NCBI GenBank assembly: GCA_019359325.1
Contig: JAHHHN010000004.1
Location: 360,026 to 424,025 of the forward strand
Direction of reading: 5' to 3'
From: Mojavia pulchra JT2-VF2
GTDB lineage: Bacteria > Cyanobacteriota > Cyanobacteriia > Cyanobacteriales > Nostocaceae
DNA length: 64,000 bases
Shown here: piece by piece, positions 19,528 to 28,887 of the stretch
How the letters are laid out: each line of letters starts with the position of its first letter
Numbering within the stretch: position 1 is the first letter of the stretch
Notes under the pieces: generated by a model
What the model was told of the DNA's origin: nothing
Database searches by the model: none
Seen by the model: only the letters and a program-made list of their open reading frames with translations
Program-made: the position numbers and the translations under genes

Positions 19528-20168
19528 TAATTATAAAATTCCAAGAATCCCTTTACAGCAAAAATTTGAGGAATTTTATGTTTTGGCTCAATAGCGGACA
19601 GGCGATCGCAATTATATTCCTCTGTTTGCTTGGTTTGAACGAGTTAGATTCATCAAATCTCCTCACTTGGGGGTTTGGTGCAGAAATAACTCGTGAGCTA
19701 GTAAAAAACTATGATCTCAAGCATAATTTCTGCTGGGCAATAGCTGTATGATGCGTTAATCTGGTGTGTAGAACCGCGATTAGTGGTAGGTTACGGCGCA
19801 AAAACTACTGAATTGTTCAAAAATTACACTTACGAGTAGTTTTATCACGACTTACTTGACGTAAGTTTAGATTTTCTTTATAAATGACCTCTAGGCGCTA
19901 AGTTGGCGATTTATATCTGTCCAGTCCTGTCGCTTACAAAAATATAGTGTATATAGTTATCGGCAGTCTTTGATTGATATGCCGATACAAGGTAGGATAG
20001 TCCATCAACTAGAGATGAAAGTGTGAAAACGCTTTTCATTGAGTTCTAACAGGCAAATCCCCAAATTTTTATTTGGATAAACTTTTTGGAACTCTGCTAC
20101 CCTACATAATTATTGTTTTTCTTATAGTTAGAGAAAATTTTTGATTTAGTAGACGAAGTAATCGAGCC
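19528..20168. other. Intergenic region after tRNA-Arg
   Basis: This stretch holds no convincing gene. A frame of about 57 codons from ATG 19578 to 19751 begins with a hydrophobic stretch, but it matches no family I know and has no good downstream neighbour. The rest has scattered stops. No repeats, att-like duplication of the tRNA 3' end or RNA structure was seen. Confidence 0.4.
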
Positions 20169-20738
20169 TTGAATAAGCTAGTGTTTGCAGGTAACTCTTT
20201 TCGATTTATGACTTTTGCTCTACCACTATTAATGTGGTGGGGATATAAGGAAGTGAAAAGCCAATTCGTGGAACCACAAGCGGTTGTAGTGTTAGGCGGT
20301 TCAACGAAAAATTTAGAGCGAGAGAAGTTTACAGCAGATTTTGTCCGTAAGCATCCAAATTTACCAATTTGGATTAGTGGAGGTAGTCCACCTAGATACA
20401 CTCAAAAGGTGTTTGCCAAAGCTGGCATTGCTCCCGACCGTTTGCGCTTGGATTACGAAGCTGTAGATACAGTTACTAATTTTACTACGTTAGTAGATGA
20501 GTTGCAAGCTCAAGGTATTAAGAGCGTTTATTTGATTACTTCTGACTTCCATATGCGCCGTGCTTGTGTCATTGGCGAAATTGTTTTAGGTAGTCGCAAT
20601 ATTGTGTTTAAAGCAGTACCAGTTCCTTCGGAGAAACCACCTGAACCGATTGAAAAATCAATCCGCGATGGAGCTAGAGCTATACTTTGGCTGGCAACTG
20701 GTTACACGGGTGCAGAAGAGCAAAAAAAGAAGCAGTAA
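20169..20738 (+). CDS. YdcF/SanA-type DUF218 protein
   Basis: A 189-residue protein with one hydrophobic N-terminal segment (residues 10-25) that probably anchors it to the membrane. The DUF218 domain follows: AVVVLGGST near 36-44, LPIWISGGSPP near 67-77, DTVTNFTTLVDEL and VYLITSDFHMRRA. Members include ElyC and SanA, linked to envelope integrity. The substrate is unknown. The first codon is TTG at 20169, and an ATG at 20208 is an alternative, although it would cut the membrane segment. Confidence 0.8.
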   Translation: MNKLVFAGNSFRFMTFALPLLMWWGYKEVKSQFVEPQAVVVLGGSTKNLEREKFTADFVRKHPNLPIWISGGSPPRYTQKVFAKAGIAPDRLRLDYEAVDTVTNFTTLVDELQAQGIKSVYLITSDFHMRRACVIGEIVLGSRNIVFKAVPVPSEKPPEPIEKSIRDGARAILWLATGYTGAEEQKKKQ

Positions 20739-21508
20739 GTAGTTTTGGTTCTACCGTTACTTTAATCGTGAGAAGAGAAGATTGACTGAATTTAGTAAAA
20801 ACAGGCGATCGCGTAGCGCGCCCTGTTGCCCAACGGCACTCCGTGCGGTTGCCTGAAAGCAGAGCTTTGAGGGAGCCTGTTCTGTAAAAACAGGCGTGTC
20901 TTCATATGGGCGATCGCTTTTAGTCATCAAATCCCACGAAAAAATTTGTTGGTAAGTGCGAAAAATGGCTTATTTACCTCAAAAAATAATCGAACAAGCG
21001 AATCGACGATGTTGTTCTGCTACACAGGTTGTTGTTGGTTGGCAGCTGTAAACGGACTGACAAACCTATTGTTAAACAACAATTTTTACGTGGCTTTTCT
21101 AACCTTTTTTTGACGATTATTGAAGTCAGAGGTAAGCATTTTGGGCTATGTCCTTTTTTTGATTTCTCTACAGTAAAAGATTATTTGTTTGTTAGGGCTA
21201 TCGCCTAATATTTACAGCAACCTTGTGGATAATTCTTCTTACTCAAATTTTATGACGCCAAAGTTGACTATTAGCTTATTAACCTATTAATAAGCTAATA
21301 AGTCACAAAAACTGGACAATATTCCTCCTTGAGATTGAGGAAAAACTCCCTACTTGAGATAGAGCCAACTACATAATTACAAAGGTTATTCTGAATCATA
21401 TCTAAGGTTGGGTAATAAATAAAACAACACTCACATAAAAAGATTTCAATATTCTTAAAATCTTTGGTGATTGCAAAGTTTAATTTGTCAACATTTTCAA
21501 ATTGAGGA
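20739..21508. other. Long intergenic region with dispersed repeats and decayed sequence
   Basis: From 20790 to 20925 there are repeat units around CAGGCGATCGCGTAGCGCG and two AAAACAGGCG motifs, of the type dispersed in Nostoc genomes. From 20965 to 21210 short open stretches (one starting MAYLPQKIIEQANRRC at 20965, another of about 50 codons ending at 21208) look like a decayed gene that I cannot name. Downstream to 21508 there is AT-rich DNA likely holding the promoter of the next gene. Confidence 0.4.
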
Positions 21509-21523
21509 GTGAAATCAACAGCT

Positions 21524-22225
21524 ATGACTAGTCCAAGCGATCGCGAAATCTATCACAGTGAAAATAGGCAAGAATCTTACACAGATGCTAACGGCGATAC
21601 CCACATAAAGCGAACTACTGAAACAGTAAATAGCAGCACAAGTAATTCTAATTCTTACGGTAGCGGCTATGTACAAGGTCGAAATACTGAGCGTAGTTAT
21701 CAGCAAGCTAATTTAGCAGAGCGTGATAACAGTAATACTGCTAATGGTTTACTGTTAGGCGTTATCCTTACTTCCCTAGTTAGTTTGCTCGTAGGAGCAC
21801 TCTGGTACTTCAATCAAGGCAACAACGAAGCCGTTGACAATGCTGTACCACTAGTGGTTCCTGTACCAACTAATGCTAGTCCCTCTCCCACACCTACTCA
21901 ATCTCCGCAACCACAAACTACGATCATTGAAAGAACTAAGGAGATACCTATTCCGATTCCACAGCAGGTTCCATCAGTGTCTGCACCTTCCCAACCGAAT
22001 ATTAATATTACTCTTCCGCCTCAGCGACCTACATCTGAAAAAACCTCGTCTCCATCGCAGGCAAACCCCAGCCCACAAAATTCAACTAGTAACACTCCTA
22101 CTCAACAAAATAAAGGCGACACTTCTGTAAACAGTCCCATTCAAGGGTTAGACCAGCCAAACAGTACGACTAGTAACGGTTCTACAGCCCCTGAAGATGC
22201 TGATACAGGTGCTTCTGTCCAGTAA
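21524..22225 (+). CDS. Single-span membrane protein with Pro/Ser/Thr-rich tail
   Basis: A protein of about 233 residues without a recognised domain. An N-terminal hydrophilic part of about 70 residues (with DANGDTHIKRTTET) precedes one clear membrane segment, GLLLGVILTSLVSLLVGALWYF. It is followed by a long low-complexity region rich in Pro, Ser, Thr and Gln (PSPTPTQSPQPQ type) that probably lies outside the inner membrane. A GTG at 21509 in the same frame is an alternative start, but the GAGGAG ribosome site is only three bases before it. Function is unknown. Confidence 0.6.
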   Translation: MTSPSDREIYHSENRQESYTDANGDTHIKRTTETVNSSTSNSNSYGSGYVQGRNTERSYQQANLAERDNSNTANGLLLGVILTSLVSLLVGALWYFNQGNNEAVDNAVPLVVPVPTNASPSPTPTQSPQPQTTIIERTKEIPIPIPQQVPSVSAPSQPNINITLPPQRPTSEKTSSPSQANPSPQNSTSNTPTQQNKGDTSVNSPIQGLDQPNSTTSNGSTAPEDADTGASVQ

Positions 22226-22592
22226 TAATTACTGTATCTTTGTGTGATTTCTTTGGTAGACCTTTCCATCTTCGGAAGGGGCTACTACATTTGTGTAACT
22301 AATTTTAGATAGTTGAATCTTTTTAGCTAGCTGCTAACTCAACTGTTTTGCTCTCAAGCAGTTTGGTATTGACTACACTTACAGCCACAGAAGTCAAGCG
22401 GCAAAGTTTTTAAGAAATGTTTCCGTATTATTGCGAGAAATTAATGGTGATCAAGTTTAGTAAATATACTATTAATCCTCAAAGGATAATGCTAAATTAA
22501 GAACAAGGTACAAAAAGGTTAAAAGTTAACCTAAATCTTGAAATTAGAGCCTGTGCCTCCTGCTCTAATACCCTCGCAATCACTACTCACTT

Positions 22593-22739
22593 GTGGCATC
22601 TGTTGAACGTGTTTTCGCCTTAAGTTCCTCAATAAATGTTGTGGAGGTGATTGAACGCACAGCCAGAAATGCCTGCCTAATTGGAATCGAAGATGTACAA
22701 GTAGTTATAGAGAAAGGTTGCGAAGTTTATCCACGTTAG
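22593..22739 (+). CDS. Possible small protein or gene remnant of 48 residues
   Basis: A short frame from GTG 22593 to TAG 22737-22739 has protein-like composition (VERVFALSSSINVVEVIER ... VQVVIEKG). I do not recognise it. The 690-base gap around it (22226-22919) holds nothing else apart from a weak hairpin just after the preceding gene. It may be the tail of a lost gene, since the frame continues open a few codons upstream without a better start. Confidence 0.25.
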   Translation: MASVERVFALSSSINVVEVIERTARNACLIGIEDVQVVIEKGCEVYPR

Positions 22740-22919
22740 TTTAGTTAGATTGTCTCAAAATTTTAAAAGTTTTCTCAAACAATTGCATGTTGCGTTAACC
22801 GCCCTAAGCTGCTGATATTTATCCTTCGTAGCTTGAGGCGGTTTAAGTTTTGTGTAAGTTAAAAGTCTATGCTCAAAACTCTAGAGTACTAGAGTAAGCG
22901 AGTTTTTCTGAACTAATCT

Positions 22920-23753
22920 TTATTGGCTAACTAAGGTAATTACAGTAACTTCTGGTGGACAAAATAGGCGTCCTGGTCGATAAGTTCCTAAGCCACGATT
23001 GACGTATAACTGATTGTTTCCCACTTGATGGAAACCCTGGGCCCACTCCCAATATCGCACTACTTTAAAAGAGTCTCCTAATAATAAAAGTATCCAACGC
23101 CGCAATTTTTTGGGTAATTTTTTCAAGAACTTTTTATAATAAAAGACTAGAGGGCCAATGCCTGGTAATACAATGTGACCTCCATGAGTATGACCAGATA
23201 ACTGCAAATCTACTCGCCATTGCTGTAATATCTTGGCAGTGTCTGGGTTGTGAGATAAAACTATGCGCGGTATGGTGGAGTCTAATTGATTCATTATTGG
23301 TACAGGTTTAAACTCTGGTGACCAATAATCAGCTAATCCTACTAATGGCAACTCTTTTCCCAGTGGGTAAGCAATCTCATTCCACAAGACATGAACTCCT
23401 ATGCTAGTAAAGGCGTCTGTCACTTCTGCTTTGGAGTAGCTGTAATGTATATCATGGTTTCCGAGAATTGCATAAATACCACAGCGACTTTCCAAATGTT
23501 TGAGTCGGTGCGCTAATTTATGAATTGGGCTGGGATCATCGGTTACATAATCACCAGTTAATAGAACTAAATCGGGTTCAGCTTCATTGCTAAGTGCGAT
23601 CGCCTCCTCCAACATTTCTTCCGATAGCCGCAAGCCATCATAATGAAAATCTGATAGCTGTACTAGTGTTGTACCTTGTAAAGATGCAGGTAAATTTGCA
23701 ATCTTAACCGTTAGTTTATCTACTCTTAAATGTCCTGTTAATAACCAATGCAT
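22920..23753 (-). CDS. Calcineurin-like metallophosphoesterase
   Basis: A 277-residue protein with the complete metal-binding signature: QLSDFHYD (DxH), LLTGDYV (GDxxD-like), LGNHDIHY (GNHD), SHNPDT and LSGHTHGG (GHTH). It resembles the YkuE/YpbG group of membrane-associated phosphodiesterases, and its substrate is unknown. An earlier in-frame start at 23774 adds seven residues. MHWLLTG is also the beginning of the neighbouring duplicate, which supports 23753. A second, inactivated copy lies immediately upstream, so this is the surviving member of a tandem duplication. Confidence 0.88.
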   Translation of the reverse strand: MHWLLTGHLRVDKLTVKIANLPASLQGTTLVQLSDFHYDGLRLSEEMLEEAIALSNEAEPDLVLLTGDYVTDDPSPIHKLAHRLKHLESRCGIYAILGNHDIHYSYSKAEVTDAFTSIGVHVLWNEIAYPLGKELPLVGLADYWSPEFKPVPIMNQLDSTIPRIVLSHNPDTAKILQQWRVDLQLSGHTHGGHIVLPGIGPLVFYYKKFLKKLPKKLRRWILLLLGDSFKVVRYWEWAQGFHQVGNNQLYVNRGLGTYRPGRLFCPPEVTVITLVSQ

Positions 23754-23887
23754 AGAGCAACAGACACTCCTCATAGCAGCAGCGATTACAGCTTACCAAA
23801 AAACAAAATGTATCTTGAGTAACTACAATAAGTTATGTTATAAATTTCTCAAGTAATTAGAAAATCAATTTCATTTTTATTGTTAAA

Positions 23888-24717
23888 CTACTCATTTTGT
23901 AGCGTAATTATAGTAACTTCAGGTGGACAAAATAAACGTCTTGGGAGATAGGTTCCTAACCCGCGATTGACATATATTTGATTTTTTCCGACCCGATGTA
24001 AACCCTGTGCCCATTCCCAATGGCGCATTACAACGTAATCTTGTTGCAAACATGGAATCTGACGTCGGAGTTTTAGCGGTATTTTTCGCACAATTCTTTT
24101 GTAATAAAGTATTACAGCGCCTAACCCAGGAATCACGATTTGACCACCGTGAGTATGGCCAGATAATTACAAATCTACTCTTCATGCTTGCAATATCTCC
24201 GCAGTATCAGGATTGTGGGATAAAACAATTCTGGGCGAAGTAGGGTCTAGTTGGTTCATCACTAATCCAGGATCAAATTCTCGTGAGTAACGATCCGCTA
24301 ATCCTACTAGTGGTAATTCTTTCCCAAGTGGATAGGCGATTTCATTCCACAGGACGTGAACCCCAATATTATTGAGGGCGACGGTAATTTCTACTTTTGA
24401 GTGTCTGTAACAGATGTCATGGTTACCGAGTACAGCATAAATACCAGCACGACTTTGGAGGTTTTTAAGCCGTTGCGCAGCGTGTGAATCGGTTCTGGGC
24501 TTGCAGTTACATAGTCACCTGTCAATAAAACTAAATCTGGTTCAGCTTGGTTGCTAACTGCGATCGCCTTTTCTAGCATTGCTTCCGACAGCCGCAAGCC
24601 ATCATAATGAAAATCTGACAACTGCACCAGCTTTTTACCTTGTAACGATGCAGGCAAATCTGCAATCTTAACCGTCAATTTCTGTACACTCAACGGCCCA
24701 GATAACAACCAGTGCAT
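23888..24717 (-). pseudogene. Inactivated tandem copy of the metallophosphoesterase
   Basis: From MHWLLSGPLSVQKLTVKIADLP at 24717 the sequence parallels the intact copy at 22920-23753 throughout. A one-base loss near 24480 shifts the frame before the GNHD motif. Further on, a TGA replaces the Trp of QWRVDL and a TAA the Gln of LQLSGH, both near 24170-24185. The last third (PGLGAVILYYKRIV to the end at 23888) is still open. One frameshift and two stops make a functional product very unlikely. Confidence 0.9.
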
Positions 24718-24932
24718 AAGGCGCTCAATTATTCTCGATAATAGCGCTTACAGCTTAACCAAAAATCATTTGATTGCCTGTGGCAACCCAAACAACTTCT
24801 TGAAAAATTCATCAAGTATGTAACTTGCTACTGTATTTATACTTAAGCAATTCAACTGTGGCTAGGCTATTTGCTGTCAAAGTGGAGTAAATTTTCTAGA
24901 TATAGCACTTCTGAAGCTGGTTATTAACACAG

Positions 24933-24950
24933 TGTTACGAACACGTAACA
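24933..24950. promoter_or_regulatory. 18-bp palindrome upstream of the DUF262-HEPN pair
   Basis: TGTTACG at 24933-24939 and CGTAACA at 24944-24950 are perfect inverted arms around AACA. The palindrome lies about 90 bases before the ATG of the DUF262 gene in the putative promoter region. Symmetry and position suggest an operator for a dimeric regulator. No regulator gene is adjacent, and autoregulation is a guess. Confidence 0.4.
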
Positions 24951-25038
24951 TCAGACGACTTTACCGGATTAGGAAGCGCTAGGCTATATTCAGCATATTT
25001 AACGATTCACTATACCGCTCTAGGGAAGGATGTAATCA

Positions 25039-26208
25039 ATGCAACTTGCACCAACTGAAGAACAGATGTGGGAAGCATCAGCCTCCCATAGCCGCATCCA
25101 AATGTCTGATAGTCAAATTAACGATAAGTATGAGTCTGGTGAACAAAGAATACTCACCGAAATGAACCGTGAAAAACTTCCGAGTTTTGTCGAAGCACTA
25201 AAAAAGCCTGGTTATATGGATGTGCGACCTTTTTATCAAAGAAGGGATCGATGGGATGAAAAAATGCAATCACGGTTGATCGAGTCGTTTTTGATCAACA
25301 TTCCTGTTCCTCCAATTGTTCTTTATGAGAAAGAGTTTAACTTTTATGAGGTAATGGATGGTCAACAAAGAATTACAGCTCTTCGGGATTTTTATGAAAA
25401 CCGCCTCATATTGACTGGACTAGAACTTTGGCCAGAACTTAATAAACGTACTTATGCCACTCTTCCTACAAAAATTAGAGCAGGGATTGATCGTCGCTCC
25501 ATATCATCTATAGTTCTAATTACAGAGTCAGCATCTAATCCTGAAGAAGCAATGCTTTTAAAACAGCTTGCTTTTGAGCGTTTGAATACTGGTGGGATCG
25601 CACTCAGTCAGCAAGAGGTACGTAACTGTTTGTATTATGGCAAGTTCAATCAACTATTACTTGAACTAGCAGCTCATTCTATCTTTGCAGAGGCTTGGGG
25701 AATTCCCCTAAACAGCCGTGAAGAACTCGTTCAAAATAATCTATACAAAAAAATGGAAGATGCTGAATTAGTTCTTCGTTTTTTTGCTTTACGCCATGTA
25801 AACGACTTCCGTAGAGGAATGGAGGGATTTCTTGACCTTTACATGATTAAGAGTTTGAAATTTTCTGATGAGGATATCGAGATTCTCAAAAATATTTTTA
25901 TCAAAACTATAGATTTAGCGCACCAAATCTACGCAGAGAATTTATTCAAGCCCTTTGATCCTAAGATTGACAACTGGAAAGATAGCGCTTACAAAGCCTA
26001 TTACGATGCCGTTATGGTTGGATTTAGCAGACATTTGAAAGAAGCAGATATTTTAATTGAGCGGAAGCTAAGAGTAATTGAAGAAACAAAAAGGCTGTTT
26101 ATAAAAGACAAATCAAAACTTTTTACAGGTGGTGGAAGAACCAAGACTGATATCCAGGAAAGAATCAGATTGTTCGATGATATGCTTTCCCAAATCATCG
26201 CAGAGTAA
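25039..26208 (+). CDS. DUF262 (GmrS/ParB-like nucleotidase fold) protein
   Basis: A 389-residue DUF262 protein. It has the defining motifs of the ParB/Srx-like DUF262 domain: VRPFYQRRDRWD (residues 62-73), VMDGQQRITAL with DGQQR at 107-111, and ERLNTGGIALS at 180-190. In GmrSD, BrxU and SspE-type defence proteins this fold hydrolyses nucleotides to drive or gate a nuclease. Here there is no fused DUF1524 HNH nuclease. Instead a separate HEPN gene starts six bases after the stop, so the pair is almost certainly one unit. An AAGGAT ribosome site precedes ATG 25039. The 320 bases upstream hold only the 18-bp palindrome. Confidence 0.85.
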   Translation: MQLAPTEEQMWEASASHSRIQMSDSQINDKYESGEQRILTEMNREKLPSFVEALKKPGYMDVRPFYQRRDRWDEKMQSRLIESFLINIPVPPIVLYEKEFNFYEVMDGQQRITALRDFYENRLILTGLELWPELNKRTYATLPTKIRAGIDRRSISSIVLITESASNPEEAMLLKQLAFERLNTGGIALSQQEVRNCLYYGKFNQLLLELAAHSIFAEAWGIPLNSREELVQNNLYKKMEDAELVLRFFALRHVNDFRRGMEGFLDLYMIKSLKFSDEDIEILKNIFIKTIDLAHQIYAENLFKPFDPKIDNWKDSAYKAYYDAVMVGFSRHLKEADILIERKLRVIEETKRLFIKDKSKLFTGGGRTKTDIQERIRLFDDMLSQIIAE

Positions 26209-26214
26209 AGAGCG

Positions 26215-27282
26215 ATGTTTCAGAATATCCTAACGACAGTAAGAGTAAATATTTCTACTGTACGTTCGATCATCAAGACCAATGAACGACTGAGACAAAT
26301 TTCGTTTGGAGCAAATACTCTAATACAGAAAGAATCGTATGAAGAAACGGAATTAATCCTCGACACGCTAATGCAGGATATCCCTAGAGCAAGAGAGTGG
26401 CGAGTTTATGATCACTGTGCTGCTGTCACGCGTTTATACGCCATTTATGAGCGTTTTGTGGAAGATTTAGTTAGTGATTGGTTAGTACTTCTGCCAAGAT
26501 TATTTCCACGTTATCTAACTTTAGAAGAAAAAATCCGAAATACTCACCAAACAGGGGTGGGAAGATTGTTACTTGAACTGAAGAAAAATAGATATGAACA
26601 CTTATCTATTGAGGAAGTAATTCGTGGATTATTTCATGGAACTACTGGTGAAGCAGAATATGAGCTATTGCCAGATGCATTTCTCTTACATGAACAAAAC
26701 TTACGCAAGGAAACATTAGTAAAATTGTTGGCAGATGCTGGTATAGCGGACGCATGGAACTGGGTGGAAAAGCATAGAGATATCCAGTATTTCGTCCAAG
26801 AAATTAGAGCAAGTGAAAATACTGCGGAAGGAGAACTCAATGAACTGATTAGCTATCGTAATGAAGCTGCACATGGAGCACCCATAGACAACTTCCTAGG
26901 TTCCAATGCTTTGTTAGAATTGTGTGACTTTATTGAGACTTTGTGTCAAGCCCTTGCTGAGTTGGTAACTTATCAGGTTATTGAGCGGAAGAAATCAATA
27001 GGTGACGCTAGAGAAATAGGCCGGATTACAGAATGGTTTAAGGGGCCTAAAGCTGGAGTAGCAAAGGTTGAGAAAACTACCCTATCAGTCGGAGGAAGCC
27101 TTTTTCTTGTTAACGAGGCACGTTCTTGCTGCCAGTTAGCCAAAATTGAGAGTATTAGGATGATCGAGGACGCAAAAGAAGTTGATAAAGAACAGGTGGA
27201 AATAATTAGTGAAAGTGAGGTTGGATTAAAGTTTGATGTTGACGCGAGAAAAGAGTTACGCCTATATCAATTAAAAGCTTAA
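26215..27282 (+). CDS. MAE_28990/MAE_18760-family HEPN-like nuclease
   Basis: A 355-residue protein. An N-terminal helical region (ITRLYAIYERF-like segment, VTRLYAIYERFVEDLVSDWL near 71-90) is typical of the cyanobacterial MAE_28990/MAE_18760 HEPN family. The RNase signature Rx4H is present as RNEAAH at residues 215-220. The C-terminal 100 residues are a small separate domain of unknown type. HEPN proteins with this motif are metal-independent RNases of toxin-antitoxin and abortive-infection systems. It starts six bases after the DUF262 gene, indicating translational coupling. The DUF262 partner may sense the trigger or restrain the nuclease. Confidence 0.82.
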   Translation: MFQNILTTVRVNISTVRSIIKTNERLRQISFGANTLIQKESYEETELILDTLMQDIPRAREWRVYDHCAAVTRLYAIYERFVEDLVSDWLVLLPRLFPRYLTLEEKIRNTHQTGVGRLLLELKKNRYEHLSIEEVIRGLFHGTTGEAEYELLPDAFLLHEQNLRKETLVKLLADAGIADAWNWVEKHRDIQYFVQEIRASENTAEGELNELISYRNEAAHGAPIDNFLGSNALLELCDFIETLCQALAELVTYQVIERKKSIGDAREIGRITEWFKGPKAGVAKVEKTTLSVGGSLFLVNEARSCCQLAKIESIRMIEDAKEVDKEQVEIISESEVGLKFDVDARKELRLYQLKA

Positions 27283-27391
27283 AGGGTGGCTAAAATCTGG
27301 TAATTATACCAGAGCCAGTAGCCCAAACTAAAGCCGCTCGCTTGGTTGTAATTTAACTGACGCTAGGAATAAATTCATAAGTAACAGGGGT

Positions 27392-28582
27392 TTAACCAAG
27401 TTGTATTCTCTTGGTGATTACAATACATCCAGCTACTACGAAAAAAGCAAGTTCAGCCAACAAAAATGCTGCTAAGGATGTGAGCATTCCAAGTTTGCTC
27501 AAAATTAATACTAAAGCAGTAGCTCCAGCGTTACCACTAAAGTATAAACCAATGGCTAAACCGGACTGAAGAAGAGGAAATTTACTTAAGCAAAAGGGAA
27601 TCATACTGACAAAAATTAGTCCGAAACTAACACCAAAAGCAACTATGAATGCTACTACTAAGATGTCGCTATCATTTAACAGTGCCAGTCCCATTAAACC
27701 TGTCATGGCTCCTAAACCCAATAAAATTGCTTTATTAGCGCCTAATTGAGACGTCCATTCTCCCAAAGGAACTGAGGCGATCGCAGATATTAAAAGTATG
27801 CCAGAGGTAATAAATTCTCTCTTGATGCTGGGCAGTTGATTTTGTAATTCTTGAGGAAATATCAACATGAGCAGATTTACTTCCAATCCTACGCCCAAAC
27901 CAATCACAAACATCAAAATTAATAATGCAGTTGGAGTAGATGCTACGTCTTCTTTATAGGAATAATTATTCAAAATATTTGTGGGAGTTAGCGATCGCAA
28001 AACGTATGCTCCCATAACTAAAGCGATCGCGCCTAACAAAAAAGTAATCGATGCGCCTGTTGTGTTGAGAAAGGCATACAATAGTGGCTCAATGGCTGCT
28101 AATAAGCCAAATATTAACACTAGAACTGCATTAGCTTGAGGTAATTCGGTCATAGGTGCAAACTGAGTTAACAGTGCGATCGCCGAACTCCGAAGACAAA
28201 TTATAGCTATTACCCAAACACTCATCAGCAAAGGTACTAGCCAACGTATACCTCCTTGCAGATTTTGTTCTACTAACAGCGAGACAGCCACAAAAATCAT
28301 GCTTGCTAGTGTTACTCCCACACTAATTATCGGTAAGCGATTGCCCAAGCGGTACTGGATGCGATCGGAGAATCTGCCCGCAAAAGGTTCTATAACTGTA
28401 GCGAGTAAGCCTTGCATTATCCCCAACCAACCTGCTAATTCTACAAATTGCAGTTTTTGTAGAATTTTTGGCTGATAAAAACCGTATGCCATCCAACTGA
28501 AGACGATTGCTCCCAGTAAAGCAGCTAATCCCCAAACTTGTCGCCATAAAATCTCAGGGCGGGAATCAAAAGATTTAACCAT
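27392..28582 (-). CDS. Major facilitator superfamily transporter
   Basis: A 396-residue protein with about 12 hydrophobic segments, the normal MFS size and topology. Residues 60-80 (LATVIEPFAGRFSDRIQYRLGNR) look like the conserved loop between helices 2 and 3 (GxxxDRxGxR type). No substrate motif is evident. It is a single gene convergent with the HEPN gene. Export of a small molecule or a sugar/drug symporter role are equally possible. Confidence 0.8.
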   Translation of the reverse strand: MVKSFDSRPEILWRQVWGLAALLGAIVFSWMAYGFYQPKILQKLQFVELAGWLGIMQGLLATVIEPFAGRFSDRIQYRLGNRLPIISVGVTLASMIFVAVSLLVEQNLQGGIRWLVPLLMSVWVIAIICLRSSAIALLTQFAPMTELPQANAVLVLIFGLLAAIEPLLYAFLNTTGASITFLLGAIALVMGAYVLRSLTPTNILNNYSYKEDVASTPTALLILMFVIGLGVGLEVNLLMLIFPQELQNQLPSIKREFITSGILLISAIASVPLGEWTSQLGANKAILLGLGAMTGLMGLALLNDSDILVVAFIVAFGVSFGLIFVSMIPFCLSKFPLLQSGLAIGLYFSGNAGATALVLILSKLGMLTSLAAFLLAELAFFVVAGCIVITKRIQLG

Positions 28583-28887
28583 GATTTTGCCTTGTTCTCT
28601 TCGTCGGTGGTGCGATTCTAGGACAAGTTCGATAGGAAAAATGGCATTATAAATTGCATAATCTTATGCCGCAAAAAAGTAAGTTACTTCATATTGAAAT
28701 TTTTCTCTAAGTAAATGTTCCCTGACTAGATCAAAAACTTCTCAGTGTCTGCTCATAAGTTACAAACAGCTACCAGAACAGAATACTATTTATTTAATGT
28801 AATATTTTATACTTATATTTAAGCTGCCTGTTGGTTAAAACCCGACTTTGCCATTTGTGCTGTTTAATCAAAACCCGCAATTTTAGA

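Noticed and set aside
19578-19751. Hydrophobic small frame after tRNA-Arg
   Set aside because: No family and no conserved signals, and the composition is equally explained by chance.
22256-22290. Terminator after the proline-rich membrane protein
   Set aside because: Only an imperfect stem of four to six pairs (TTCC/GGAA) and no T tract.
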